This document shows positions 50,842 through 60,431 of a DNA stretch of 64,000 nucleotides, piece after piece. Each line of letters begins with the position of its first letter. The stretch's first letter is position 1. The notes under the pieces are model-generated. The model was given only the letters and a program-made list of their open reading frames with translations, was not told the origin of the DNA and did not search any database. The DNA comes from CAMUQR01 sp963526735 (GTDB taxonomy: Bacteria; Patescibacteriota; Saccharimonadia; Saccharimonadales; Saccharimonadaceae): contig CAURNU010000006.1 in assembly GCA_963526735.1 (NCBI GenBank), positions 1 through 64,000 of the forward strand. The letters run 5' to 3'. Both the position numbers and the translations under genes were made by a program.

Positions 50842-52071
50842 ATGGACAAAAATACACAAAATCCCACCAACTCTAACAATCAAGCTTCGCGCCAGGCCGC
50901 AGAGCAGGTGATTTTAAACCAGTTAGATCAGATTTATGGCGTCAATACTACCGACGCAACCACTGCTGATTCTCCTGTCCAAAATACAGCCTCGTACGCA
51001 CCATCAGCCCCATCTCCTGCCAGCACCAACCAACCAACTGCTCAGGCTAATACTCAGCTCACCAATCAAAATCTCTACAGCCAAACTTACCAGCAAGCCA
51101 GCGCCCCAACGCCTGATTGGCAAGCTTATCATTCAGCTTGGCAGAATTACTACCAAAAATATTATGAGTATTATTATGTTGAACAATTAAAACGCCAGAC
51201 CAGCACTGTCAAGGCTCAATTACAGCAAGTCCAGGCCAACAACACCAATCGCGCATCTAATTTGCCACCTAACGCCAAAATCAACCCAAAAGATCAAGCT
51301 CTCAAAGAACTGCGCGACAAACTCCGTGCCAAAATGACCGACCAAGCTCAAAAAGCCCGCAAAAGTCGTCATTTTTGGCCAGCCACTACCGCTTTTATCG
51401 TGGTGCTCGTATTCTTATTTTTACAATATAACCGGCTATTAATTGGTCAAGTCCGTGCCTATATTACGCCAGGCGAGGCTACTTCAAACACTATCGTGGT
51501 TGATCCGACCGTTAATATTGGCGTCGGTCCCGACCCAAAACTAATCATTCCTAAAATCAACGTCAACGTCCCAGTCGCTTACGACATCGGCAATGACAAT
51601 GCCTCACAACAAGAAGCCATGAAGCACGGCGTGGCGCACTTTGCAGTGCCTGGCGCTAGCTCTCACCCTGGCGAAATCGGCAATACAGCCATCTCTGGAC
51701 ACTCCTCTAACGATGTGTTCGAAAAAGGTGATTATAAGTTCATCTTCGCTCAGCTTGATCGTCTCGAGACTGGCGATTTAATTTATGCCGATTATAAAGG
51801 TGTCCGCTACACTTACAGCGTCACCAAAAAAGAAGTTGTCTGGCCTAGCGAATGGGAAAAGCTCGTCTATCCGACCACTAAACCAGTCATGACTTTAATT
51901 ACTTGCACACCGATTGGCACCACTCATCAACGCCTACTCGTCACCGCTGAGCAAATTTCACCGGATCCAAGTCAAGCCGTCAAACCAACTGCACCGAACA
52001 TCAATATCACCAAACAGCCGATTCCAGGTGAATCACCGAGTTTCTTTGAACGCTTATTTGGCAAAAAATAG
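50842..52071 (+). CDS. Sortase (class D/E-like) with long cytoplasmic head
   Basis: 409 residues from the ATG at 50842; an ATG at 50818 would lie within the promoter (TATAAT 50809-50814). Residues 1-170 are a Gln/Asn/Thr/Ala-rich disordered head, a span lies near 182-200 (TTAFIVVLVFLFLQY), then the sortase beta-barrel: IPKINVNVPVAYDIG, catalytic His in NTAISGHSS, catalytic Cys in LITCTPIG and Arg in HQRLLVTAE. Sortases join surface proteins to the envelope or to pili. No substrate with an LPXTG-type tail is seen in this window. The cytoplasmic head is unusually long. Confidence 0.9.
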   Translation: MDKNTQNPTNSNNQASRQAAEQVILNQLDQIYGVNTTDATTADSPVQNTASYAPSAPSPASTNQPTAQANTQLTNQNLYSQTYQQASAPTPDWQAYHSAWQNYYQKYYEYYYVEQLKRQTSTVKAQLQQVQANNTNRASNLPPNAKINPKDQALKELRDKLRAKMTDQAQKARKSRHFWPATTAFIVVLVFLFLQYNRLLIGQVRAYITPGEATSNTIVVDPTVNIGVGPDPKLIIPKINVNVPVAYDIGNDNASQQEAMKHGVAHFAVPGASSHPGEIGNTAISGHSSNDVFEKGDYKFIFAQLDRLETGDLIYADYKGVRYTYSVTKKEVVWPSEWEKLVYPTTKPVMTLITCTPIGTTHQRLLVTAEQISPDPSQAVKPTAPNINITKQPIPGESPSFFERLFGKK

Positions 52072-52113
52072 CCTCAATTGTCACTTTTTTTCAGCAAAAG
52101 TTAGTTTTTAGCG

Positions 52114-52119
52114 TATAAT
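52114..52119 (+). promoter_or_regulatory. -10 TATAAT of the ABC ATPase gene (leaderless)
   Basis: TATAAT ends 7 nt before the ATG at 52127. Confidence 0.6.
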
Positions 52120-52126
52120 AAACTTT

Positions 52127-52885
52127 ATGAAAGACATGATTATTGAAGTGACCGATTTGACCAAGTCTTATAATCGCAAACGCGTGGTTAAAAAGATCAA
52201 TTTTTCGGTCCAAAAAGGGGAGATTTTCGGAATTCTCGGACCGAACGGCGCCGGTAAAAGCACCACTCTAGAAATGATCGAAGCCCTCCGTCCAATTGAC
52301 GGTGGCAAGGTCACGTTAAACGGCATTGACGTTGCCAGTGAACCATCAAAAATCAAACATATTATTGGTATTCAGCTTCAGTCAACCAGCTTCGCTAATA
52401 GATTAACGCTTGTCGAACAGCTTAACTTATTCGCTAGTCTGTATGGCGAAAAAATCGACGCCATGAAACTTCTCAAAAAAGTTCAGCTCACCGACAAAGC
52501 CAAAAGTTACGTCGAACAACTCTCAGGTGGTCAGAAACAACGCTTTGCCATTGCCGCCGCATTAGTTAACAAGCCACTTGTCTTATTCCTTGACGAGCCA
52601 ACCACTGGTCTTGACCCACAAGCTCGCCGTAATCTTTGGGATTTAATCCAACAGATTCGCAAAGACGGCATCACCATCGTCCTCACTACTCACTATATGG
52701 ACGAGGCTGAGCTCTTATGTGACCGCTTAGCAATTATGGATAATGGCGAGATTCTGGTAATTGACACGCCGGCCAACTTAATTCAAGCATTATTAAAACG
52801 TGGCTTTAAAAAACCACAGCATGTTGAACAAGCTAACCTTGAAGATGTATTTATTGATTTAACAGGAAAGGCAATTAGGGACTAA
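52127..52885 (+). CDS. ABC transporter ATP-binding protein
   Basis: 252 residues. Walker A GPNGAGKST (about 40-48), signature LSGGQKQRFAIA, Walker B VLFLDEPTTGLDP and H-loop TTHYMDE. This is the standard CcmA/DrrA-like ATPase of ABC-2 exporters. The permease gene starts 1 nt after its stop, so they form one transporter, likely for lipids, polyketides or drugs; the substrate is unknown. Confidence 0.94.
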   Translation: MKDMIIEVTDLTKSYNRKRVVKKINFSVQKGEIFGILGPNGAGKSTTLEMIEALRPIDGGKVTLNGIDVASEPSKIKHIIGIQLQSTSFANRLTLVEQLNLFASLYGEKIDAMKLLKKVQLTDKAKSYVEQLSGGQKQRFAIAAALVNKPLVLFLDEPTTGLDPQARRNLWDLIQQIRKDGITIVLTTHYMDEAELLCDRLAIMDNGEILVIDTPANLIQALLKRGFKKPQHVEQANLEDVFIDLTGKAIRD

Positions 52886-52886
52886 T

Positions 52887-54008
52887 ATGACAAAACGATC
52901 TTACTGGAAGGGAATTTTCGGCTTCGCTAAGGCTGGTTTTTTGCGCTTTTTCCGTGATAAGACTGCGCTATTTTTCACCTTTTTATTCCCGCTGATTTTT
53001 CTGTTTATTTTTGGCTCAATTTTTAACAATAAAACTTTTAGTCTAAAAATTGCTTTAATCAACCATTCTGAGACGCAATTTGCTAAACAATTCGTTGAGG
53101 AGGCCAAAAAAGATAAAAATGGTCCTATCAAAATCCAAGATATTCACGACATGGAGACCGCCAAAAACCAAATGAAGCGCTCACAAATCGACGGTATTGT
53201 TGAGCTACCAGCTGACTTTGGTAAAGTTGCTGGCGAAGGTCAACAAGCCAAAGTCACCGGCACCTTAAAAGTCCTCTACTCTAAAGGTTCTGATCAAAGC
53301 GGTAGCTTCCTGCAAGCAATGTTTGAACAGACTGTCGCTTATATCAACCGCGGAATGGGACATCCTGATGCACCACTCAAGGTCACTAAAGAAGCTGTTG
53401 GTGACGCCGCTTTATCTAATTTCGACTACACTTTCACCGGTTTAGTAGCTTTTAGTTTGATGAGTATGGGTGTTTTCGGACTTGCTAACATGCTACCAGG
53501 CGAAAAACAAAATGGTCAACTACGTCGGTTGCGCGCCGCACCTTTTACCGCTGGTCAATTATTAATCGCCTACACTTTAGTCTATACATCTATTGCGATT
53601 GTTTCGATGACCAGCATGATGATTGTTGGCTTAGTTGCCTTCAAGTTCAATATGCGAGGCAGTTGGTTACTATTCAGCCTGATTGCTGTGCTTGGTGCTG
53701 TCCTGATGACCGGTATCGGTCTAGCTATCGGCGGTTGGGCTCAAAACGAAAACCAATCATCGCCAGTTTCTAACCTCGTTTCAATGCCAATGATGTTCTT
53801 ATCCGGTACTTTCTTCCCAAGCTTCTTCTTCCCGGGTTGGTTACAAGCTGTCACCGGCTTTTTGCCACTCACGCCAATTACTAACAGCATGCGTCTGATA
53901 ATGACTGAAAATGCCGGCCTCATTGAGATTTTGCCACAGCTCGGTGCGATTGGCGCATGGATTCTTTTAATCTACATTATCGCTGTTAAAATTTTCCGCT
54001 GGGAATAA
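52887..54008 (+). CDS. ABC-2 type permease
   Basis: 373 residues. One span near the N-terminus (TALFFTFLFPLIFLFIFGS), an extracytoplasmic domain of about 150 residues, then five spans. The ABC-2 signature PMMFLSGTFFPSFFFPGWLQ is near 295-314. It pairs with the ATPase directly upstream. mscS starts 19 nt later with its own AAAGG site and may be cotranscribed. Confidence 0.9.
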   Translation: MTKRSYWKGIFGFAKAGFLRFFRDKTALFFTFLFPLIFLFIFGSIFNNKTFSLKIALINHSETQFAKQFVEEAKKDKNGPIKIQDIHDMETAKNQMKRSQIDGIVELPADFGKVAGEGQQAKVTGTLKVLYSKGSDQSGSFLQAMFEQTVAYINRGMGHPDAPLKVTKEAVGDAALSNFDYTFTGLVAFSLMSMGVFGLANMLPGEKQNGQLRRLRAAPFTAGQLLIAYTLVYTSIAIVSMTSMMIVGLVAFKFNMRGSWLLFSLIAVLGAVLMTGIGLAIGGWAQNENQSSPVSNLVSMPMMFLSGTFFPSFFFPGWLQAVTGFLPLTPITNSMRLIMTENAGLIEILPQLGAIGAWILLIYIIAVKIFRWE

Positions 54009-54027
54009 TTAGAGACGAAAGGCAACC

Positions 54028-54876
54028 ATGCTAGAAGAAGTTGTAAAACTCCTGACTGATAGTAAATTTATTAAAGTGCTAACCGTCCTGTTGATGGCCT
54101 TTGTGGTCAGCTTCATTGTGCGCACCGTAATCAATTTTGTGGTTGATTTGATGCTCGACAGGCGCGGTTTACGTCACAAAGAGCACCAGAAACGTGCCAA
54201 AACCCTGGCTTCAGCCTTCAGTACCTTCTCAATGATTCTCATCTGGGTGTTAGCCTTTTTGATTGGATTAAATGTCATTGGCGTACGCATCGAAACACTC
54301 GCCACTTCAGCTGGACTTTTCGGTGTGATTATCAGCTTCGGTGCGCAAAACGCGATTCGTGACATCGTCGCTGGTGTGTTTATTATCGCCGAGAATCAAT
54401 TCCGAGTGGGTGACGTGGTCAAGTTCTACTATGCTGGTCAACAAATCAGCGGTAAAGTCGAAGAAATCTCTATCCGTGTCACCAAGCTCCGCGATATTGA
54501 TGGTAACCTGCATATCATTCGCAATGGTTTTTCGGAAATCATCACCAACCGGACTTTCAATTATGCCAATGCTAATATTGAATTACTCGTTGCTTATGAT
54601 ACCGATATTGATAAGCTCGAGGCGGTGATTAACGAAGTGGGTAGTGCGATGATCATGGATCCGATGTGGCGTGAAAAAATCATCCAGCCAATCCAATTCA
54701 CTCGCGTTGCCGCATTCGAGAACTCTGCTATTCGAGTGAAAGCCCTTGGGCAAGTTGAGGCAGCTGAGCAGTGGAAAGTTTCAGGCGAGTTCTTGCGCCG
54801 TATCAAAAAGGCTTTTGAACAGAATCATATTGTTATTCCGTTTGAACAAGTGGTGGTTCATCAAGCTAAAAAATAA
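54028..54876 (+). CDS. mscS: Small-conductance mechanosensitive channel (MscS family)
   Basis: 282 residues. Three spans, with the pore-lining TM3 glycine/alanine pattern SAGLFGVIISFGAQNAIRD (about 92-110), then the family loop VAGVFIIAENQFRVGDVV and the cytoplasmic beta domain with IRNGFSEIITNRT. The channel opens on osmotic downshock to release solutes. It follows the ABC exporter and ends at a strong terminator. Confidence 0.93.
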   Translation: MLEEVVKLLTDSKFIKVLTVLLMAFVVSFIVRTVINFVVDLMLDRRGLRHKEHQKRAKTLASAFSTFSMILIWVLAFLIGLNVIGVRIETLATSAGLFGVIISFGAQNAIRDIVAGVFIIAENQFRVGDVVKFYYAGQQISGKVEEISIRVTKLRDIDGNLHIIRNGFSEIITNRTFNYANANIELLVAYDTDIDKLEAVINEVGSAMIMDPMWREKIIQPIQFTRVAAFENSAIRVKALGQVEAAEQWKVSGEFLRRIKKAFEQNHIVIPFEQVVVHQAKK

Positions 54877-54895
54877 CTATTATTTAAACTATTTA

Positions 54896-54922
54896 AAAAC
54901 CTCCGACCATCGGAGGTTTTTT
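54896..54922 (+). terminator. Rho-independent terminator after mscS
   Basis: AAAACCTCCGA / TCGGAGGTTTT (11 bp) with a 3-nt loop and six T residues. It lies between convergent genes. Confidence 0.93.
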
Positions 54923-54948
54923 GCATGAACTCATTAAGTTTGAATTAA

Positions 54949-56514
54949 TTAAAGATCAATCTTTAATTTCATCAAATCAATTTTACCATCAGCGGTTTTG
55001 GTGAAGTAATAAAGATTACTTTCACTACCGTCAAATTGCACGCCATAGAGCGGGTGAATGCCAGTCAAAATTCGGCTGTTGTGACCATTAAAATAGCGCA
55101 CGCGCATGCCACTTTCTTGACGATTCCAGAGCATGACATTATCCAGCCATTTCAGCACCAAGTCAGGCTGAGCCGCCTGATCATGATAAACATAACTAGT
55201 CGATTCATCATTTTCAATATCGTAGACAAATAAGTCTGAATTCTCCCAAGTTTGGGTGGTTTTAGCCTGTGCATCACGGTGATTTTCAACCAACATCGTC
55301 ACGAAGCGTGGGTTGACGCCCACCCGCAAATCAGCCGCCGTTTTGAAGAATTTACTATAGATTTTGGTAATTTTAGGGTTTTTCGCTAGGAAATAATCAA
55401 TCAGCAAGCTCGCCTTGGTGCGATCAACTTTATCATCCACCTTAGCAGAAGTCATATTATAAAACTCACCGTCCGCCTTAAACACTGACAACTGACGATC
55501 AACACTATACACAAAATAATCATTATCATTGAACCGCACAATATTAAACTTCGGCTCAAGACCATTTAATACCTTATCAAACAAAATCGGCTGGGCTAGT
55601 TTATAGTTATACAAAATCACCTTAGTCGGATGTTGTTGATCGTTAGGATCGACTTGCGAAAAAGCAATCTTATTGTCATCAATCGCCGCAAAGGCCTTGA
55701 CGCCTTCTGCAATTAATTCGGCTGACTTATCGGTCGCCGTCAAATCTAGGCGATAAAACTTATCCGCCTCTAAAATCCACATAATTGAGCCCTGACTACC
55801 CGTAATTTTATAATTCGCAAAAGTCAGCTTCGATGCTCCATAACGCGCCGTCAAATCCATCACCGCTCGCGGATCTTTATTAAGGTAATTAATCATGATT
55901 GTCTGCTTAGTGGCGGATTTTTTATCTTGGAAAAGTAGAGAATCACGCGCCAAATTCCAATTCAAAAACTCAAAATCATATTTACCAGCGTCTGCAAAAT
56001 ACTCGGCTAGATTAATCGTCGTGTATTTTGGCTCTTTGCCAGTCAAATCCACTAATTCGAACTGATTTTTAGCGATATGATTAATAATAAAGCGATGATT
56101 GGGCGCTTCGGATGACGCCAACAGAGCAGGGTAGTTTTTGACCACGCTCTGTTCTAGCTTCTCTGGGAACAACCGTACATTTAACCATTTCACCTTACCA
56201 CCCCGAATCATAATCTGATCCTGCCAGGTCTGATAACCGTCACGACTTACCGTAACCGTATGCTGTCCTTCTGATAAATCCAATCGCTTGCCATCCAAAA
56301 ATCCCAGCTCACGATTGTCAACTTTAATATTTGCTCCCGACGGGAAAGTCTTAACTTGTAACACACCATAAGCCTCAATATTGCGGTCTTTTACATTCCA
56401 GCGATACCCGCGAATCATGAGAATCGCAAAAATCACCGTCGCGATAAACACGACTCCGAGAATAATATAAACCACAAGCATATGATGGTTGTTTTTGTTT
56501 TCTTGATAATTCAT
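54949..56514 (-). CDS. PEGA-domain envelope protein
   Basis: 521 residues. N-terminal span (about 11-31, MLVVYIILGVVFIATVIFAI), then a PEGA domain (about 47-115) with VKTFPSGANIKVDNRELG and GQHTVTVSRDGYQTWQD, a beta-sandwich found in surface proteins. The rest (about 120-521) has repeated beta-strand blades resembling a propeller (for example NKIAFSQVDPND, NRQLSVF and DNVMLWNRQES). It is an exported, membrane-anchored protein, possibly for cell contact. A minus-strand TAAAAT lies about 30 nt upstream. Confidence 0.8.
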   Translation of the reverse strand: MNYQENKNNHHMLVVYIILGVVFIATVIFAILMIRGYRWNVKDRNIEAYGVLQVKTFPSGANIKVDNRELGFLDGKRLDLSEGQHTVTVSRDGYQTWQDQIMIRGGKVKWLNVRLFPEKLEQSVVKNYPALLASSEAPNHRFIINHIAKNQFELVDLTGKEPKYTTINLAEYFADAGKYDFEFLNWNLARDSLLFQDKKSATKQTIMINYLNKDPRAVMDLTARYGASKLTFANYKITGSQGSIMWILEADKFYRLDLTATDKSAELIAEGVKAFAAIDDNKIAFSQVDPNDQQHPTKVILYNYKLAQPILFDKVLNGLEPKFNIVRFNDNDYFVYSVDRQLSVFKADGEFYNMTSAKVDDKVDRTKASLLIDYFLAKNPKITKIYSKFFKTAADLRVGVNPRFVTMLVENHRDAQAKTTQTWENSDLFVYDIENDESTSYVYHDQAAQPDLVLKWLDNVMLWNRQESGMRVRYFNGHNSRILTGIHPLYGVQFDGSESNLYYFTKTADGKIDLMKLKIDL

Positions 56515-56591
56515 AGCGCTTATGTCTTGTTTTTTTCTAAAGCTTATTTTACAATATATATAGTATTAAAAACAAGGGGTAATATAATTAA

Positions 56592-57731
56592 ATGCCGAAA
56601 AAAACGGTCAAAATCGGGGGAAAAGTTTACGACGCAGAGTCAGGTGCATTATTAAAGTTGTCAAAACCACAACTTGACATTGTCCCAATGCGTAAAGCAT
56701 CAGCCACTGCACCGAGCGCCAAAACCCAGCGTAGTCGCCTCAAGCGTTCGACCACTCTGAATCGAGAATTTGTAAAAGCACCGACTGTCACCGCCAAACC
56801 CGCCCCACAACTCATCAAAAAACGTGCCACTCGACCAACTTTCGCAGACAAAGCTCGCGCCCAAGAACAAGCCTTGCGCACTTCGAGTTTCAAATCACGC
56901 CAAATTCGTCACTTCATGACTGTTGAAGAAGCCAAAGCACTCAATTCCAAACAACCAGTTGTATTATCTGAGACCATCAATCCGCAGGTAATTGTTTCAG
57001 CTGAAGCTAACCGCCAATTTAAACAAATCATCGCCGAAGCCCGCCAAACTGATTTTTTCACCCGCTACCGCATGCACCAAATCGCCAGCCAGCGTCGTAA
57101 ACAAGAATTACGTGCCCTGAAACAGACCGAACGAGCTTTCGCTGGTCAGCAGGTAGCAGTTCCGCAGATCTCACCAGCTCAAGCCCAAGCGCTCAACACT
57201 CAGCTCAAACAACAAACTCTTGCTTCGGCTATTGCCAACGACCACAATCAACGACCAGCCTACCAGCCAAAAACTTCCTTTTTTAAGCGTCATGCTTCGA
57301 TTTTTGCTGGCAGTTTAGCGATGGTGATTTTGGGTGGTTATTTAACTTATCTCAATATGCCGAACATCTCAATGCGCATCGCCGCTTCCCAAGCTGGTAT
57401 TAATGCTTCTTATCCAGAATATAAACCTGCTGGCTATTCCATCAAAAAACTAGCCTCTTTTGAAAACAATCAAGTCGTTATGGAATACCAAAACCACAAT
57501 AAAGCTTTCAAGCTGACTCAACAAGCTAGCGCTTGGGATTCCAAAACCACTCTCGAGAATATCGTTAAAAAACGTGCTGGTGAAGTTTATCACACTGACC
57601 AAACCAAAGGCCTAACGATTTACACTTATGGCAATCAGGCCACTTGGGTCAACGGTGGTATTCTATACAATCTGACTTTTGATGATAGTTTATCAATTGA
57701 CCAAATCCATAAAATCGCCACCAGCTTATAG
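56592..57731 (+). CDS. DUF4367-like single-span exported protein
   Basis: 379 residues. A very basic head of about 235 residues rich in Lys, Arg, Ala and Gln (long helices around 90-190) is followed by a span (about 240-260, ASIFAGSLAMVILGGYLTYL). A C-terminal domain of about 115 residues follows, with GYSIKKLASFENNQVVMEYQ and the WVNGGILYNLTFDDSLS ending, as in DUF4367 (RsiX/anti-sigma-like sensor domain). The basic head could bind nucleic acid; this is inference. TAATAT lies six nt before the ATG. Confidence 0.7.
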   Translation: MPKKTVKIGGKVYDAESGALLKLSKPQLDIVPMRKASATAPSAKTQRSRLKRSTTLNREFVKAPTVTAKPAPQLIKKRATRPTFADKARAQEQALRTSSFKSRQIRHFMTVEEAKALNSKQPVVLSETINPQVIVSAEANRQFKQIIAEARQTDFFTRYRMHQIASQRRKQELRALKQTERAFAGQQVAVPQISPAQAQALNTQLKQQTLASAIANDHNQRPAYQPKTSFFKRHASIFAGSLAMVILGGYLTYLNMPNISMRIAASQAGINASYPEYKPAGYSIKKLASFENNQVVMEYQNHNKAFKLTQQASAWDSKTTLENIVKKRAGEVYHTDQTKGLTIYTYGNQATWVNGGILYNLTFDDSLSIDQIHKIATSL

Positions 57732-57807
57732 TCTCAGACTTCCAGATAGTAGCACGCCTTGGCAACTTACTGCCAAGCAACTTCTTGAATCAATTTAAAT
57801 TTAGTAC

Positions 57808-57813
57808 TATAAT
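57808..57813 (+). promoter_or_regulatory. -10 TATAAT of gltX (leaderless)
   Basis: TATAAT ends six nt before the gltX ATG at 57820. Confidence 0.65.
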
Positions 57814-57819
57814 GAAGCC

Positions 57820-59250
57820 ATGACTAAACCAGTGATTACTCGTTTTGCGCCTAGCCCAACTGGCTATATCCACATCGGTAACGTCCGATCGGCGCTTTAT
57901 CCGTGGCTTCTAGCCCGCCAAACCAATGGTACTTTTATCGTGCGTATTGAAGACACCGACCGGGCTCGTTTCGTTGAAGGAGCGACCGAGGCGATTCTTA
58001 ACACCTTAACTTGGCTAGGATTGTCGTGGGATGAAGGTCCAGTCGTCGGTGGTCCAAGTGCGCCTTATTTCCAAACCCAGCGCAAAGAGATTTATCACAA
58101 ATGGGCGCAAAAGCTCATTGATAAAGGCCTTGCTTATCCCGACCCATATACACCAGAACAAGTTGAAGAGTTCCGCGCTGAAGCTAAAGCCATGAAGCGA
58201 CCATTCTTATATCGTCAACACCGACCGGCCGAATTTATGCCATGGGACGGTAAAACCGCTTTGCGTTTTAAAATTCCAGAACTTAAACGTTACACCTGGC
58301 ACGATCCAGTAATGGGTGAGTTATCAGCTGGGGAGGATTCGCTGGACGACTTCGTGTTAATTAAAGCCGACGGTCTGCCAACTTACAACTTCGCTCATAT
58401 TGTTGATGACGCCGAAATGCACATCACGCACGTGATGCGCGGCGCTGAATATATTTCGTCAACACCAAAATACCTAGCCCTCTACGAAGCCCTCGAGCTC
58501 GAACCACCAGTGCTAGCTTGTCTGCCACACATTATGGCGCCAACCGGCAACAAGAAACTCGGTAAACGCGACGGCGCCAAAAGTGTCACTGAATACCGCC
58601 AAGAGGGAATTCTACCCGAAGCTCTGCTCAACTTCCTAGCTAGCCTTGGTTGGAACGACGGCACCACTCAAGAATTATTCTCACTGGATGAACTCGTAGC
58701 TAAATTCAGCCTCGAACGTGTCCAAAAATCAGGTGCGCGTTTTGACGAAAAACGTTTACTTTGGATGAACGCTCAATGGATTAAGCGCCTCGAGCTCGAT
58801 GATTTAATGACCCGCGTCACTGATTTCTGGGGCGAAGCTGGTCGTAATGCTGATCCAGAACTTAAGCGTCGCGTCCTAGCCCTTGTTCAAGAACGTCTCA
58901 AAACTCTAGCAGATTTACCGCACTTAACCGAATACTTCTTCACCGAGCCAACCATCGACTGGTCACTCGTTGACGCCGATAAACAACTCAAAAAGCTCTC
59001 ACGCGACGAGCAAAAAGCGATTTTGCAATTAGCCATTCAACATCTGACCGATAGCCAGTTCGACGAAGCGAGCGTTCAAGACACTTTGAATCAAATTCTA
59101 GCTGAATCCGGTCACAAACCAAATGTCACTTTCAGCATTATTCGCTTTGCGCTAACTTGGGCGCCATTTAGTCCAAATCTGAATCAAATGATGGCAATTC
59201 TCGGTCGCGATACCGTTATCAATCGTCTCAATAAAGCTATAAACTCATAA
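57820..59250 (+). CDS. gltX: Glutamyl-tRNA synthetase (possibly Glu/Gln)
   Basis: 476 residues, class I synthetase. HIGH motif HIGN in APSPTGYIHIGNVRSALYP, the GluRS segment EDTDRARFVEGATEAI, and KMSKS motif KLGKRDG. It may also charge tRNA-Gln for the amidotransferase route; not testable here. The zinc-binding loop of many GluRSs (CxC...YxxxC) reads AYPDPYTPEQVEEFRAEAK and lacks cysteines, as also in some other bacteria. It has a leaderless start, and the DUF3048 gene begins 6 nt after the stop. tRNA-Glu lies 1.2 kb downstream. Confidence 0.96.
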   Translation: MTKPVITRFAPSPTGYIHIGNVRSALYPWLLARQTNGTFIVRIEDTDRARFVEGATEAILNTLTWLGLSWDEGPVVGGPSAPYFQTQRKEIYHKWAQKLIDKGLAYPDPYTPEQVEEFRAEAKAMKRPFLYRQHRPAEFMPWDGKTALRFKIPELKRYTWHDPVMGELSAGEDSLDDFVLIKADGLPTYNFAHIVDDAEMHITHVMRGAEYISSTPKYLALYEALELEPPVLACLPHIMAPTGNKKLGKRDGAKSVTEYRQEGILPEALLNFLASLGWNDGTTQELFSLDELVAKFSLERVQKSGARFDEKRLLWMNAQWIKRLELDDLMTRVTDFWGEAGRNADPELKRRVLALVQERLKTLADLPHLTEYFFTEPTIDWSLVDADKQLKKLSRDEQKAILQLAIQHLTDSQFDEASVQDTLNQILAESGHKPNVTFSIIRFALTWAPFSPNLNQMMAILGRDTVINRLNKAINS

Positions 59251-59256
59251 AACAAC

Positions 59257-60423
59257 ATGATGAACGACAACACAAACACCAACCATTACGAGCAACAATC
59301 ACGTGCTAACGCCCAGCGTTTTAGTGTTAATCACTTGCGTCAACCAATTACCACTAACTCAAAAAACCCCGCCAAACCATCTTTTCTAAAAAAGCACTGG
59401 GTGGGTGGGGCAATTATCGCCGTCAGTTGTCTGATGACCGCTGGCTTAGTATATGCTTTAACAGTTCAGATTAAATTTCCTGAGCCGGCGCCAGTTGTCC
59501 AAATCAAATCTAAACCAAAACCACAAAAATTCTATTCTTCGTTGTCTCATATTGAAGTTCCAGATCAAACCGCCACTAATCAAGCGGTCACTGCAATTAT
59601 GATCGAAAATAGCCCGTCGGCTCGACCCCAATCTGGCATTAAAGATGCCGAAATCGTTTTCGAAGCCATCGCTGAAGGTGGAATTACCCGCTTTTTATGC
59701 TTGTATCAAATTAACAAGCCTCAGTTAATTGGACCAGTGCGCAGTTTGCGTGAATATTATGTTGATTGGCTGACACCATTTCAACCGAGCGTCGCCCATG
59801 TTGGTGGCAGTGCTGAAGCTCTCAAGATGATTCGCAACGGTAGTTATCGCGATATTGATCAGTTTTTCAATGGCCAGTATTACTGGCGCGCTACTGACCG
59901 CTACGCACCGCACAATGTCTATACAACTTTTACCAAACTTGATGCTCTTAACAAAGCCAAAGGCTACACTAGCTCAACCGTTGAAGGTTTCGCTCGTCAA
60001 ATCACCAAACCACCTAAAGAATCAGAAATCAACGTCAAAAATATCGATTTAAAAATCAGCGGGCCACTCTATAACGTTCGCTACACTTATGATCCAAAAA
60101 CCAATACTTATCATCGCCAAGTCGGTGGTCGAGCTCATCTCGACCGCGAAAAAGGCCAAATCACCCCAACGACCGTGATTGCCATCAAAACCAACATGCA
60201 ACGCGTCCTCCAAGACGGCTATCGCGAACAAATTACCACTATTGGCCAAGAAAAAGCCTATATTTTCCAAAACGGACAAGTGATTGAAGCTACCTGGAAA
60301 AAACCTGCTCGCGATAAACAGATTCGGTTTTATGACAATAAAAACCAAGAAATTGCCATCAACACCGGTCAAGTTTGGATCACCGCCATCCCAAATACTT
60401 CAGGTCAAGTCAGCTGGAATTAA
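59257..60423 (+). CDS. DUF3048 (YerB-like) membrane-anchored protein
   Basis: 388 residues (a second ATG directly follows the first). Cytoplasmic head about 1-45, a span about 46-68 (HWVGGAIIAVSCLMTAGLVY), then the DUF3048 domain with IMIENSPSARPQSGIKDAEI, FEAIAEGGITRFLCLYQ, GPVRSLREYYVDW and DRYAPHNVYT, followed by the DUF3048 C-terminal domain. YerB-type proteins are extracytoplasmic and probably act at the cell wall. It is translationally close to gltX (6-nt gap). Confidence 0.88.
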   Translation: MMNDNTNTNHYEQQSRANAQRFSVNHLRQPITTNSKNPAKPSFLKKHWVGGAIIAVSCLMTAGLVYALTVQIKFPEPAPVVQIKSKPKPQKFYSSLSHIEVPDQTATNQAVTAIMIENSPSARPQSGIKDAEIVFEAIAEGGITRFLCLYQINKPQLIGPVRSLREYYVDWLTPFQPSVAHVGGSAEALKMIRNGSYRDIDQFFNGQYYWRATDRYAPHNVYTTFTKLDALNKAKGYTSSTVEGFARQITKPPKESEINVKNIDLKISGPLYNVRYTYDPKTNTYHRQVGGRAHLDREKGQITPTTVIAIKTNMQRVLQDGYREQITTIGQEKAYIFQNGQVIEATWKKPARDKQIRFYDNKNQEIAINTGQVWITAIPNTSGQVSWN

Positions 60424-60431
60424 ACTATCGC

